NCBI GenBank assembly: GCA_934650975.1 | Contig: CAKUFW010000002.1 | Coordinates: 1-64,000 of the forward strand | Reading direction: 5' to 3' | DNA length: 64,000 nucleotides | DNA from: an uncultured Collinsella sp. | GTDB taxonomy: Bacteria > Actinomycetota > Coriobacteriia > Coriobacteriales > Coriobacteriaceae | Shown: piece by piece, positions 26,701 to 33,631 of the stretch | Numbering within the stretch: the stretch's first letter is position 1 | Layout: every line of letters starts with the position of its first letter | The notes under the pieces: generated by a model | What the model was told of the DNA's origin: nothing | Database searches by the model: none | The model's input: only the letters and a program-made list of their open reading frames with translations | Program-made: the position numbers and the translations under genes

Positions 26701-28530
26701 GGGGTCGCGCAGCTTAATGACCTTGAACAGGGCGTTCTTGATGACGGAGTAGGACAGGCCGGCAGCGATGTCGCCCACCGTGGCGCCTTCCTTTTGCGCC
26801 TGCTTGACGCGCGAGTTCATAAAGACCGTGCAGCGGCTGCCCAGGTCGACAGGGGCCTTGGCGTGGATGGCGGCGTCGGCAAACGCGCGCACGTCCATGT
26901 TCATGGACACCGCGAAGCTCTCGATAAAACTGCCGCAGCCCGACGAGCAGGCCTCGTTGAGCATGATGTGCTCGATCACGCCGTCCTTGACGCGCAGGCA
27001 CTTCATATCCTGGCCGCCAATGTCCAGGATGAACTCGACGCCGGGCAGGAACGCCTTGGCGCCGCGCAGATGCGCGACGGTCTCGATCTCGCCGGAGTCG
27101 GCCTTGAGGGCCTCGATGAGCAGCGCCTCGCCATAGCCCGTGGTGGTCACGTGGCCGATGGTGCAACCGGCGGGGATGTGGTTGTAGAAATCGGCCATGA
27201 TGACCTTGGCCGTACCCAGGATGTCACCGTTGTTGTTGCCGTACCAGGTGTGCAGCAGCTGGCCGTCCTCGCCCACGAGCGCGGCCTTCATGGTGGTGGA
27301 GCCGGCGTCGATGCCGATGAACACGCGGCCGGTGTAGCCGTCGAGCTTGCCCTTGGGAACGACCTCGGTGTCGTGGCGGTTCTTGAACTCGGCAAAGTCC
27401 TCGTCGGTGGCAAAGAGCGGATCCAGGCGCTCGACCTCGGCGCCCTGCGTGTCGCCCAGGCTATCAATAGCTTCGATGAGCTGCGGGAACGTGCTGAGCT
27501 TGTTGGACTCGTGCGCCATGGCGGCGCCGCTCGCCACAAACAGGTGGGCGTTTTGGGGCACGATGCGGTGCTCCTCGTCCAGATTGAGCGTGAGGTAGAA
27601 GCGATGACGCAGCTCGGAGAGGTACTGCAGCGGGCCGCCCAAAAAGGCGACGTTGCCGCGGATGGGACGGCCGCACGCCAGGCCGGAGATGGTCTGAGTC
27701 ACGACGGCCTGGAAGATGGATGCGGCGACGTCCTCGGGACGGGCGCCCTCGTTGAGCAGCGGCTGGACATCGGTCTTGGCAAAGACGCCGCAGCGGCTGG
27801 CAATGGGATAGATGGTAGTGGCGTTAGCCGCGAGCTCGTTAAGGCCGCTCGCGTCGGTGTGCAGCAGGGTCGCCATCTGGTCGATGAACGCACCCGTACC
27901 GCCGGCGCAGGTGCCGTTCATGCGCTGCTCGATGCCGTTATCGAAGTAGATGATCTTGGCGTCCTCGCCGCCCAGCTCGATGGCGACGTCGGTAGCCGGG
28001 ATGAGGGTCTCGACGGCGCGCTTGCTGGCGATAACCTCCTGGACAAACTCCAGGTCGAGCCACTGGGACAGCAGCAGGCCGCCCGAGCCGGTGATGGCGC
28101 AGGTCATCTGGGCCGTCGGCAGCACGGTCGCGGCGCCCTCGAACAGATCGCGAGCGCAGGCGCGGACATCGGTGTGGTGGCGCTGGTACTTGGCGTAGAC
28201 GATTTGGTTGTCGTCGTTGAGCACGGCGAGCTTGACGGTGGTGGAGCCCACGTCGATGCCCAGATGCAGGTTGCCGTGGGCGTTCTCGGGGTTGAAGATT
28301 GCGCCCTCGGGGGCCTGAGCGGTGGTGGCGGCTACGGACTCGGCAGCGTTGGACGTGACTGCGTCGGCGGCGAGTGTCTCCCCCGCCGCATTCTTGGCCT
28401 CGGCAACGGCCTCGGCGACTTTCTCGGCAGCGGCAGTCGCGGCCTTCTGTGCAACGTCCACCACGGCAGGCGCGGCCTCGCGCGCGGCAGCGACCATGCG
28501 GTCCTTAATGCCTTCGACGAGTTTGCTCAT
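23740..28530 (-). CDS. Large 2-hydroxyacyl-CoA dehydratase activase-related protein
   Basis: A 1,596-residue protein of the BadF/BadG/BcrA/BcrD ATPase superfamily. Two ASKHA ATPase domains start at LGIDVGSTTVKLAVL (residue ~90) and IGIDAGSTTMKAALV (~410). The second contains NEACSSGCGSFIESFA, the usual [4Fe-4S]-ligand region. A DUF2229 segment follows (GIPRALNMYENYPFWHAFF). A C-terminal HgdB-like half has further cysteines (MPCVRWERKEDPTAGNCYNC). Such proteins are thought to couple ATP hydrolysis to low-potential electron transfer; the target enzyme is unknown. The first ~75 residues form an Ala-rich helical extension. GAGGAG precedes the ATG. It follows a TetR gene by 12 bp. Confidence 0.9.
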   Translation of the reverse strand: MSKLVEGIKDRMVAAAREAAPAVVDVAQKAATAAAEKVAEAVAEAKNAAGETLAADAVTSNAAESVAATTAQAPEGAIFNPENAHGNLHLGIDVGSTTVKLAVLNDDNQIVYAKYQRHHTDVRACARDLFEGAATVLPTAQMTCAITGSGGLLLSQWLDLEFVQEVIASKRAVETLIPATDVAIELGGEDAKIIYFDNGIEQRMNGTCAGGTGAFIDQMATLLHTDASGLNELAANATTIYPIASRCGVFAKTDVQPLLNEGARPEDVAASIFQAVVTQTISGLACGRPIRGNVAFLGGPLQYLSELRHRFYLTLNLDEEHRIVPQNAHLFVASGAAMAHESNKLSTFPQLIEAIDSLGDTQGAEVERLDPLFATDEDFAEFKNRHDTEVVPKGKLDGYTGRVFIGIDAGSTTMKAALVGEDGQLLHTWYGNNNGDILGTAKVIMADFYNHIPAGCTIGHVTTTGYGEALLIEALKADSGEIETVAHLRGAKAFLPGVEFILDIGGQDMKCLRVKDGVIEHIMLNEACSSGCGSFIESFAVSMNMDVRAFADAAIHAKAPVDLGSRCTVFMNSRVKQAQKEGATVGDIAAGLSYSVIKNALFKVIKLRDPKEIGSQVIVQGGTFMSDATLRAFEQLTGVHAVRPDIAGCMGAYGAALLARDRAGADGVSTILSAEDIAHLTVTQKHIRCGRCSNNCQLTVNDFGGGRRFITGNRCEKGAGHKKQKTEAPNLFKKKNELLFNREVLSPDEAPRGTVGIPRALNMYENYPFWHAFFTRLGFSVQLSDQSSKKTYQAGIESMPSESVCYPAKMSHGHVMNLIDRDVDFIWMPCVRWERKEDPTAGNCYNCPIVMSYPTALALNIDEIREQNIEFLYPFVPYHDKTELKRRLYQVLAVDRVADAEAGRGRVRGPKITRSEVDAAVNAAFEADARFHEDIQTMGEEALKWVEDHGGHGIVLAGRPYHNDPEINHALPELISSFGFAVFTEDSLAHLVKPERPIRVVDQWMYHSRLYAVARFVTMRNDLDLIQLNSFGCGLDALTTDQVQEILEASGKIYTVLKIDEVSNLGAARIRIRSLMAALKDQEAERLAEATAAGEAYEQGDAAPVAPSADAPAFASRKYTFEAQRESASTAWPKVPFTEQMREEGYTILCPQMAPIHFDLVKEVFRGAGYNLELLPSTDHDAVEAGLRYVNNDICYPSILVTGQIMEAIESGRYDLSKTAVVISQTGGGCRATNYIALIRKALRESGHPEIPVISLSAVALGEDNPGFKITPALLKQAVYAVLFGDVMMQMLYRCRPYEATPGAANALYEEYMARARKLAPKFNRHNYTKLAREAIRAFDTMPLVGEGTKPRVGVVGEILVKFHPTANNHVVDVIEREGCEAVVPGLLDFFLYSMSNAELQKDELGSSATTRASMQALIKLVDWMRTPVEELLEKSERFEAPERIGTMADKARTVLSMCNNMGEGWLLTAEMLDLIDHGAPNIICTQPFACLPNHVVGKAVIKELRRQHPESNIVAVDYDPGASEVNQLNRIKLMISVAKENMRAGKGFKLEKVAPLAMDEVTGQMRAHDGCVSCGSVSEEAVASVAKRLGHGIKK

Positions 28531-28542
28531 CTGTTTCTCCTC

Positions 28543-29253
28543 TTAGTTGTTGGACTCGACAGTTGCGGCGGTGTCGACCGCGTCCTCGAGCTGCAGGTTC
28601 AATAGCTTCATGCCGTATTCCGGCACGTTGATATCGATGGGTTGGCCATACAGGTCGCCAGGACGCACAAAGGCGATGACCGTCATGATGCGCGCCATTG
28701 CCTCGGGCGATTCGGCGAGCCCGCGTTCAAACCAGCGCTGGATCATGCCGACCTCGGCGCTCACGACATAGGTGACGTAGTAGTCAAAGAACGTGCCCAG
28801 CACCAGGCCCAAAATGCCCGTCTGTGCACGCGGCACCACGGCCTCGCGCGCGGTATCGATGATCTTTTTAATGAAAGCTTGGTCGCCGCCAGGGCCCAGT
28901 AGGGCACCGATCAGGTCGCGATTGGCCGCAAGATAGCGCAGCAACTCAACTGAGCCGGGCGCCGGCTCGAGCTCATCGATATTTCGGTAAAGATCGGGCA
29001 GTTGAGCTGCGGTGATGAGCTCCACGCGCTCGCGAATCTCAGTCAGCAGGCCGTCCTCGATTTGGTTGATAAAGTCGGGAATATCGCGGTAGTGCGAATA
29101 GAACGTGCGGCGTGTGAGGCCGGCACGCTCGGTGAGCGACGCGACGTTAGTGCGCGAAAGATCGCCGCCTTCGGCAAGCTCGCTGGCAAGCGCCTGGCGA
29201 AGGGCACGCTGCGAGCGAAGGGACCGGCGGTCGCATTTCTCGAGCTGGGACAA
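28543..29253 (-). CDS. TetR family regulator of the activase operon
   Basis: The DNA-binding helix-turn-helix is at about residues 30-55 (TNVASLTERAGLTRRTFYSHYRDIPDFI), the TetR pattern. The remaining ~180 residues form the ligand-binding helical domain. The start is TTG at 29253, supported by AAGGAGG 4 bases upstream; no ATG fits. The activase gene begins 12 bp after its stop, so both are one transcript. Palindromes in its own promoter (29276-29319) suggest autoregulation and control of the activase. The inducing ligand is unknown but may be an acyl-CoA or related metabolite (inference). Confidence 0.88.
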   Translation of the reverse strand: MSQLEKCDRRSLRSQRALRQALASELAEGGDLSRTNVASLTERAGLTRRTFYSHYRDIPDFINQIEDGLLTEIRERVELITAAQLPDLYRNIDELEPAPGSVELLRYLAANRDLIGALLGPGGDQAFIKKIIDTAREAVVPRAQTGILGLVLGTFFDYYVTYVVSAEVGMIQRWFERGLAESPEAMARIMTVIAFVRPGDLYGQPIDINVPEYGMKLLNLQLEDAVDTAATVESNN

Positions 29254-29275
29254 GCGTCCTCCTTGTTACTCAGCC

Positions 29276-29319
29276 TGTGCGCTATTGCACAGTGCGAGTA
29301 TTATTGCACACCGTGTGCA
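29276..29319 (-). promoter_or_regulatory. Probable TetR operators in the tetR-activase promoter
   Basis: Two palindromes share TGTGC/GCACA halves: TGTGC-GCTATT-GCACA (29276-29291) and TGCACAC-C-GTGTGCA (29305-29319). On the minus strand the second lies between a TTGATG -35-like hexamer and an AATACT -10-like hexamer, the usual place for a repressor site. Confidence 0.6.
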
Positions 29320-29344
29320 TCAACACGTAAAGGCAATATTTGGA

Positions 29345-29375
29345 ATGTGACAAAGGGACTGTCCCTTTGTCACAT
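29345..29375 (+). repeat. CTGTCCC-core hairpin repeat, copy d
   Basis: Perfect 15-bp stem ATGTGACAAAGGGAC / GTCCCTTTGTCACAT around one base. It lies upstream of the TetR promoter, not at a stop codon. Nearly identical to the copy at 30084. Confidence 0.85.
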
Positions 29376-29466
29376 CCGGCGTCCGCCTAGGTTGCGCCTA
29401 GTTTTTGAAGCGGCATTATCGATTGTCTAAAAGGACATTCATGGATAGAATGGTGTCGACGGCAGC

Positions 29467-29554
29467 CCAAGTTGTAGCTAGCTGGGCAGCGCCGTTATAC
29501 GGTTTAAGGGGTCAACGCCTTAGCGGCGGCGACCCCTTCTGTTACGCTTCGAGC
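29467..29554. other. Stem-loop region 3' of the toxin-like gene
   Basis: Two potential hairpins. ACGGCAGCCCA / TGGGCAGCGCCGT flanks GTAGCTAGC. AAGGGGTC / GACCCCTT overlaps the stop codon at 29520. Small hydrophobic toxin genes of type I systems commonly end in such structures, and the antitoxin RNA often overlaps there. No antitoxin promoter could be fixed. Confidence 0.5.
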
Positions 29555-29645
29555 GCTGCTTAAGTGCCTCGGAAAGTCCGATGAGCGCCGTGAAGAACGA
29601 GACCAAGGCGGTCAGAAGTCTCACGAAATCAATCAAATCGGTCAT
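29520..29645 (-). CDS. 41-residue hydrophobic peptide, type I toxin-like
   Basis: A short ORF: MTDLIDFVRLLTALVSFFTA, then LIGLSEALKQRSKRNRRGRRR. It has one membrane segment (about residues 4-25) and a strongly basic C-terminus, the layout of holin-like or type I toxin peptides. The ATG at 29645 has GGGAGG 8 bases upstream; another ATG at 29651 is too close to that site. A LexA-type box lies ~90 bp upstream. I cannot name the family. It might instead be a small membrane peptide with another role. Confidence 0.6.
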   Translation of the reverse strand: MTDLIDFVRLLTALVSFFTALIGLSEALKQRSKRNRRGRRR

Positions 29646-29732
29646 GGGCATCACCTCCCATCAAATGGAGGGCGCTGCCCGGCACATGGAACTGCCGTCA
29701 ACGATACCGATTCTATCAAAACTCAGTTATAT

Positions 29733-29752
29733 ATACGAATGTATGTTCGTAT
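29733..29752 (-). promoter_or_regulatory. LexA/SOS-box-like palindrome upstream of the toxin-like gene
   Basis: ATACGAATGTATGTTCGTAT, a near-perfect palindrome whose core CGAATGTATGTTCG differs by two positions from the Gram-positive SOS consensus CGAACATATGTTCG. On the minus strand it is followed at once by TATATAAC, a likely -10, so a bound repressor would block the promoter of the 41-residue peptide. Confidence 0.6.
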
Positions 29753-29767
29753 TCTAGGAAAACCAGG

Positions 29768-29806
29768 GCAATTTGGCAAAAGGACTGTCCCTTTGTCGCA
29801 CTGGCG
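29768..29806 (+). repeat. Degenerate CTGTCCC-core hairpin, copy e
   Basis: TTTGGCAAAAGGACTGTCCCTTTGTCGCAC keeps the core and part of the stem (AAAGGAC/GTCCCTTT), but the outer arms no longer pair. It looks like a decayed copy. The remaining sequence up to 30083 contains no convincing gene. Confidence 0.6.
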
Positions 29807-30083
29807 TTCTTGTCGTCGAATCCCCACCTACATTTTTCGAGTTGCGCGGTCGCACTGGTGATTCTATGAAAGCGCCACTGAAGCTATTTGAAAGTTTTTG
29901 TCTTTATTTGAGCGCAATCATGCCTATCTGCGCACATATCCCACGGAATCAAACACCAAAACAGGCATAAAACATCCCGGGGCCACACCTTTAGCCTCCG
30001 AGCGGCTTCCAGCAGACCGCGCAACTCGATTTTTGTTGGTGGCGACAAAGCACAACCGACTCAACGCCCAAATCGGTACCCTT

Positions 30084-30114
30084 ATGTGACAAGGGGACTG
30101 TCCCTTTGTCACAT
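30084..30114 (+). repeat. CTGTCCC-core hairpin repeat, copy f
   Basis: ATGTGACAAGGGGAC / GTCCCTTTGTCACAT around one base, with one G-T pair. The final T is the first base of the HAD gene's stop codon (30114-30116, minus strand), so it probably acts as that gene's terminator. Confidence 0.85.
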
Positions 30115-30977
30115 TATTCGATGATGGTGCGGGAGTTCTGCTTGCGCATGGTGGCGAGCATGTGCTTGGGGACAGCATGGGTTGCACAGCTGCCAATAGT
30201 CGCGCTCGCAGCAGCCCTAGCCGCATCGCTACCATTCTTGGTGGCATAGCTGTGACGGAAACGCTTGAGCATGGCGATGTCGTTGCCGCCGTCGCCATAA
30301 ACCGCAACGTCGTCCTCAGCGATACCGTAGTAGTTCGCCAGCCACGCCACGCTCTCGCCCTTATTGCACGACGCATCCGTGATCTCGAACATCACCGGGT
30401 CGAACGGCGCGTTCACCACGCGGTCCGAGCGCTCGGCAAGATACGCCTTAAGGTCGCGCTCCAGCTCGGGCGAGGTCACGCGGCAGTTAATCTTGCACAC
30501 GTCATGACGCAAGATGTCTCCGATCGACTGGTCAAAATACTGTTCCTCGTGATAACCGCCGCGGGCGCGCATGCCGCGCATCACAATGCGCTTGATGGGG
30601 CTGTCCTTCTTAAAGCCCGCCTGATGCATCTCAAACGAACCGCTCGAAAACATGCCGTCGGGCGTGGAACAATCAAAGCAAATGCCCGGAAATGCCTTGA
30701 GCAGCTCCTCGGTAATCTGAGGATCGATGGTCCAGGTCTTAAGCACCTCGCCATGGCTGTCGCGAACGATGGACCCATTGGAGCAGCAGGCATCGAGCGC
30801 CAAACCTGTAAAGCCATGCTCGCCGATCGGCAGCGTCGAGCGACCCGTCGCGGGAACCACGCGCAGCCCGGCCTCGGTCAACTCGCGAATGGCGCGGCGG
30901 ATGGTTCCGTCGGCCTCGTGCAGGGCGTTCAACAGCGTTCCATCTAGGTCACTCGCAAACATCTTGATCATGGGCAT
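30114..30977 (-). CDS. HAD superfamily phosphatase, Cof type
   Basis: Cytosolic Mg-dependent phosphatase of the Cof/YbiV group, acting on sugar phosphates or similar. Motif I is FASDLDGTLLN near the start, motif II is PATGRS, the lysine of motif III is in NKGESVAWL, and motif IV is YGDGGNDIAML. The cap domain lies between. Length is 287 residues. The ATG at 30977 follows AAGGAGAGG, but the whole binding site is part of a 15-bp perfect hairpin (30978-31019). This suggests translational control. The stop codon abuts a hairpin repeat. Confidence 0.9.
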   Translation of the reverse strand: MPMIKMFASDLDGTLLNALHEADGTIRRAIRELTEAGLRVVPATGRSTLPIGEHGFTGLALDACCSNGSIVRDSHGEVLKTWTIDPQITEELLKAFPGICFDCSTPDGMFSSGSFEMHQAGFKKDSPIKRIVMRGMRARGGYHEEQYFDQSIGDILRHDVCKINCRVTSPELERDLKAYLAERSDRVVNAPFDPVMFEITDASCNKGESVAWLANYYGIAEDDVAVYGDGGNDIAMLKRFRHSYATKNGSDAARAAASATIGSCATHAVPKHMLATMRKQNSRTIIE

Positions 30978-31019
30978 GCCTCTCCTTCGTCTGCACGATA
31001 TTGTAGACGAAGGAGAGGC
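30978..31019 (-). promoter_or_regulatory. Hairpin that hides the HAD gene's ribosome binding site
   Basis: GCCTCTCCTTCGTCT (30978-30992) and AGACGAAGGAGAGGC (31005-31019) are exact reverse complements with a 12-base loop. In the minus-strand mRNA the 3' arm is the Shine-Dalgarno AAGGAGAGG directly before the ATG, so the folded form should block initiation. No T-run follows, so it is not a normal terminator. Confidence 0.7.
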
Positions 31020-31040
31020 GCGTTCTCGTATGGGCGCCCC

Positions 31041-31078
31041 GCACTGCAGCGGCTGCTTCTGTTAAACAGCTGCAGTGC
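31041..31078 (-). terminator. Hairpin after the MFS gene
   Basis: Perfect 10-bp stem GCACTGCAGC / GCTGCAGTGC, five bases after the stop at 31084. No clear T-run, so the termination role is tentative. Confidence 0.5.
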
Positions 31079-31083
31079 GAACG

Positions 31084-32346
31084 TCACATTGTTTGTCGTG
31101 AGCGACTTTTCAAGCGATAAAACAGCACCGTCGTCAGCACCAATACCACCAGCATAGCTGCGAACACAGCCGCCGGCGCCCATCGATCATATGCGAATCC
31201 GTATGCCAATTGGCCAATAGGCGTTGCGCAGGAAAGCGCCATGTATACGACCGAAAGCACCTTTCCGCAGAGTTCCGTCGGCGCCGTCCGCTGAACAAAT
31301 GCAACGATTTCGACCGATGCAATGCTTGCCCACACCATGACCCATGCCGAACCAACCGCAAACACGGTGAACACGTATGCATCTGCGCCGAACAGTTGCG
31401 CGACAATAATCGGTGCGACTCCAAAACAGATCATCGCAACATATCGACATATGTCATTGAAAGAAAAGCGATTCGGCCAAATACCGACTAGGCCGCCGCC
31501 TACAAGGCCGCCCAGCCCCATAGCCGCCTCAATAATCCCAACGTAGGAAGATTGCATGCCGAGATGCCTTGTAACAATAACGGGCGCACCAATCGTTAAC
31601 CCAACCAGCGCAAGATTCAAAACAGCCGCAAGCAAAATCACAGCGAGCAACGAGGTGTTTTGAAGCAGGTACCGAATCGCCGACAGGAAATCGCCTTGGC
31701 ATGCCACGCGAGTCGAGCCATCCCCCGTCACTTCAGAGGGAACATTTTGTTTGAGTGTGGTCCAAAACAGCAGCGACGACATCGCAAACGCCGCCGCCGC
31801 GATCGCGCAAAGGGCATCGATTCCAAAGCATCCGTAGACGGCTGTTCCAATCACGGGACCTAGAATATTGCTCGCCATGGTCGTCTGTGACACTAATGCG
31901 GTGGCCCGCTCGACCTTTTCCTTGCCGGCTATGCGCAGCGTCTCAATTTGAAGTATCGGCTTCAGCAGCGATTGAACGATATATTGGACGCAAAGCATGA
32001 CCACCACGATGACCGTAAGGGGCAACGAGCGCCTCATGGGGATAAACAGCAGCGATGCGGCCATAAGAACAATGCCAAGGACCACAAGGATCCAACGATG
32101 CCTTCCCCGATCCGCCAAGATCCCGCCTGCCGGAGTCGCGAGCACGCCCGGTATGAACGCTATTGCAGCGACGGCGCCGTATAGCGTCGACGAGCCACTG
32201 CGATCGAGCAAGTAAAGCGGGCACGCAAAGCACAGTGCTGACAGCATCGAATACGCGCACAGCTGCGCAACAAGAAGACCGACGAGTCTTATAGACAGCG
32301 CCGTCTTTGAAGCTGGCGCGGTGTCGAAATCTCTCATCCCGTCCAT
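31084..32346 (-). CDS. MFS transporter, probable drug/small-molecule exporter
   Basis: A 420-residue protein with about twelve membrane segments. The loop between segments 2 and 3 has the MFS motif GGILADRGRHRWILV. It resembles the macrolide/multidrug-type MFS group (MefA-like, MFS_3) in length and layout, but the substrate is not known. AGGAGG lies 7 bases before the ATG. It stands 101 bp downstream of a TetR gene on the same strand. Two identical-type palindromes in that gap make repression by the TetR protein very likely. Confidence 0.88.
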   Translation of the reverse strand: MDGMRDFDTAPASKTALSIRLVGLLVAQLCAYSMLSALCFACPLYLLDRSGSSTLYGAVAAIAFIPGVLATPAGGILADRGRHRWILVVLGIVLMAASLLFIPMRRSLPLTVIVVVMLCVQYIVQSLLKPILQIETLRIAGKEKVERATALVSQTTMASNILGPVIGTAVYGCFGIDALCAIAAAAFAMSSLLFWTTLKQNVPSEVTGDGSTRVACQGDFLSAIRYLLQNTSLLAVILLAAVLNLALVGLTIGAPVIVTRHLGMQSSYVGIIEAAMGLGGLVGGGLVGIWPNRFSFNDICRYVAMICFGVAPIIVAQLFGADAYVFTVFAVGSAWVMVWASIASVEIVAFVQRTAPTELCGKVLSVVYMALSCATPIGQLAYGFAYDRWAPAAVFAAMLVVLVLTTVLFYRLKSRSRQTM

Positions 32347-32359
32347 AGCCTTGCCTCCT

Positions 32360-32380
32360 ATACATACTATTGGTATGTAT
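32360..32380 (-). promoter_or_regulatory. TetR operator 1, before the MFS gene
   Basis: ATACATAC-TATTG-GTATGTAT, perfect 8-bp arms. It lies 14 bp before the MFS start, between the promoter and the coding region. Confidence 0.75.
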
Positions 32381-32426
32381 TTAATGACTTGAAAAGGGCA
32401 GCCGTAGCCACCCTCTTACATCAATT

Positions 32427-32445
32427 TACATACCGTTAGTATGTA
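32427..32445 (-). promoter_or_regulatory. TetR operator 2, after the tetR stop
   Basis: TACATAC-CGTTA-GTATGTA, the same half-sites and spacing as operator 1. Centres are 66 bp apart. It begins two bases beyond the tetR stop codon (32448). Confidence 0.75.
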
Positions 32446-32447
32446 TA

Positions 32448-33110
32448 TTACCACCCGGCACGGCTCCAAACGTCCCAAATTTGGCACGTTGTTTGAAGCA
32501 CTTCTTCCCCCAAATCGAGCCCCACCGCAGCCGCCATCTGCGCCAAACATTGAGCGCGAGCGAGCATTCGATCCTTGGGTTCAAGCGGACGAAACAGTGG
32601 CAGCAACCAGAGATTCGCCAGCAACGATACGGCCTCTGCCGCTTCGCGCGGGCATTCGCACGCAATGGATCCGTCGGCGATGCCCTCCTCGATCACCGGC
32701 AAGAGATAGCCATCGGCCGACTCGTCAAATGAGCCCTGGTACTGCATCGCCAGTAGACGCGAGCTTTTTACCGGATCTGCTGCAGGACGCATACGTGCCC
32801 ATAGCTCAATTTGCGGAACAACGGACTCGGGAGCGTAAAGCCTTTTTAGCTTTTGGGCGCCGGTCATATTACCGACGCCAAGCGTCGAGCGGCGGTGCTC
32901 AACAATCGGAGTCATCGCCCGATCAAACGCAGCGTTGAAAATCTCTTCTTTGCTCTTGAAGTGATTATAGACAGCGCCCTTGGTCATGCCGTCGAGACGG
33001 TCAACGATATCTTGAATGCTCGTCCCCTCATAACCCTGTGTACAGAATAGCTCCAGTGCCGCGTCGAGAATCTTCGCGACCGTCTCCTCGGGATATTTAT
33101 TGCGACCCAT
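32448..33110 (-). CDS. TetR/AcrR family regulator of the MFS exporter
   Basis: A 220-residue regulator. The N-terminal domain reads KILDAALELFCTQGYEGTSI, then QDIVDRLDGMTKGAVYNHFKSKEEIFNAAF, a complete TetR helix-turn-helix. The C-terminal ligand domain has 'LLANLWLLPLFRP' and appears complete. I start at 33110 (MGRNKYPEET); the longer form begins with 12 residues that do not look like protein of this family. The gene lies upstream of, and in line with, the MFS gene, with matching palindromes between them. Confidence 0.9.
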   Translation of the reverse strand: MGRNKYPEETVAKILDAALELFCTQGYEGTSIQDIVDRLDGMTKGAVYNHFKSKEEIFNAAFDRAMTPIVEHRRSTLGVGNMTGAQKLKRLYAPESVVPQIELWARMRPAADPVKSSRLLAMQYQGSFDESADGYLLPVIEEGIADGSIACECPREAAEAVSLLANLWLLPLFRPLEPKDRMLARAQCLAQMAAAVGLDLGEEVLQTTCQIWDVWSRAGW

Positions 33111-33184
33111 AATCCGTCCATCCGCAACACAAGCCTTATGCCTCACTGCAGTATTTTAACGTTGCAGATGACAGACGGTCGGCC

Positions 33185-33523
33185 CTACACCGCGGCGGGG
33201 CCGTGTTCGCCGGTACGGATGCGGATAACATCCTCGACCGGCTCGACCCAAATCTTGCCGTCGCCGACGGCACCGGTGCGAGCGGCGCTGCAGATAATGT
33301 CAACGATACCGTCGACATGCTCGTCGGCGCAGATGAGGGTGAACTGCACCTTGGGGATCGTGTTGACGAGCAGCTCGTTGCCGCGCACGTATTCCTTCCA
33401 GCCATGCTGCGCGCCGCAGCCCTGCACCTGGTTGATAGTCATGCCGCGAACATCAGCAGCAAACAGCGCGTCCTTAAGAACCTCAAGTTTCTCAGCACGA
33501 ACGATCGCCGTAATCTTCTTCAT
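33185..33523 (-). CDS. glnK: Nitrogen regulatory P-II protein
   Basis: Trimeric signal protein that senses 2-oxoglutarate and ATP/ADP and plugs the ammonium channel Amt. The 112 residues align throughout: MKKITAIVRAEKLEVLKDAL, T-loop QGCGAQHGWKEYVRGNELLV, then TGAVGDGKIWVEPVEDVIRIRTGE. Position 51, the uridylylated tyrosine of enterobacterial and actinobacterial PII, is leucine here; Tyr45 remains. The stock GlnD-type or GlnE-type modification is therefore unlikely at that site. It is downstream of amt, with a 212-bp gap containing a foldback. Confidence 0.93.
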   Translation of the reverse strand: MKKITAIVRAEKLEVLKDALFAADVRGMTINQVQGCGAQHGWKEYVRGNELLVNTIPKVQFTLICADEHVDGIVDIICSAARTGAVGDGKIWVEPVEDVIRIRTGEHGPAAV

Positions 33524-33631
33524 AGTGAATTCCTCTCTTTATAAAAGAAATGAATTGTCCTTCTCATGGCACGGGTTTCCCAAGTGCCACAAACCAACCT
33601 TGCAGATCAAAAAAGTGCAACTAACAGGTCT

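Noticed and set aside
23476-28605. A 1,709-codon open frame on the + strand across the activase gene
   Set aside because: It is antisense to the activase gene, which has complete family motifs, binding site and terminator. High GC keeps the opposite frame open. Its translation is low-complexity and shows no domain.
29002-29430. A 142-codon + strand frame over the TetR gene start
   Set aside because: Antisense to the regulator and running through its operator and a hairpin repeat.
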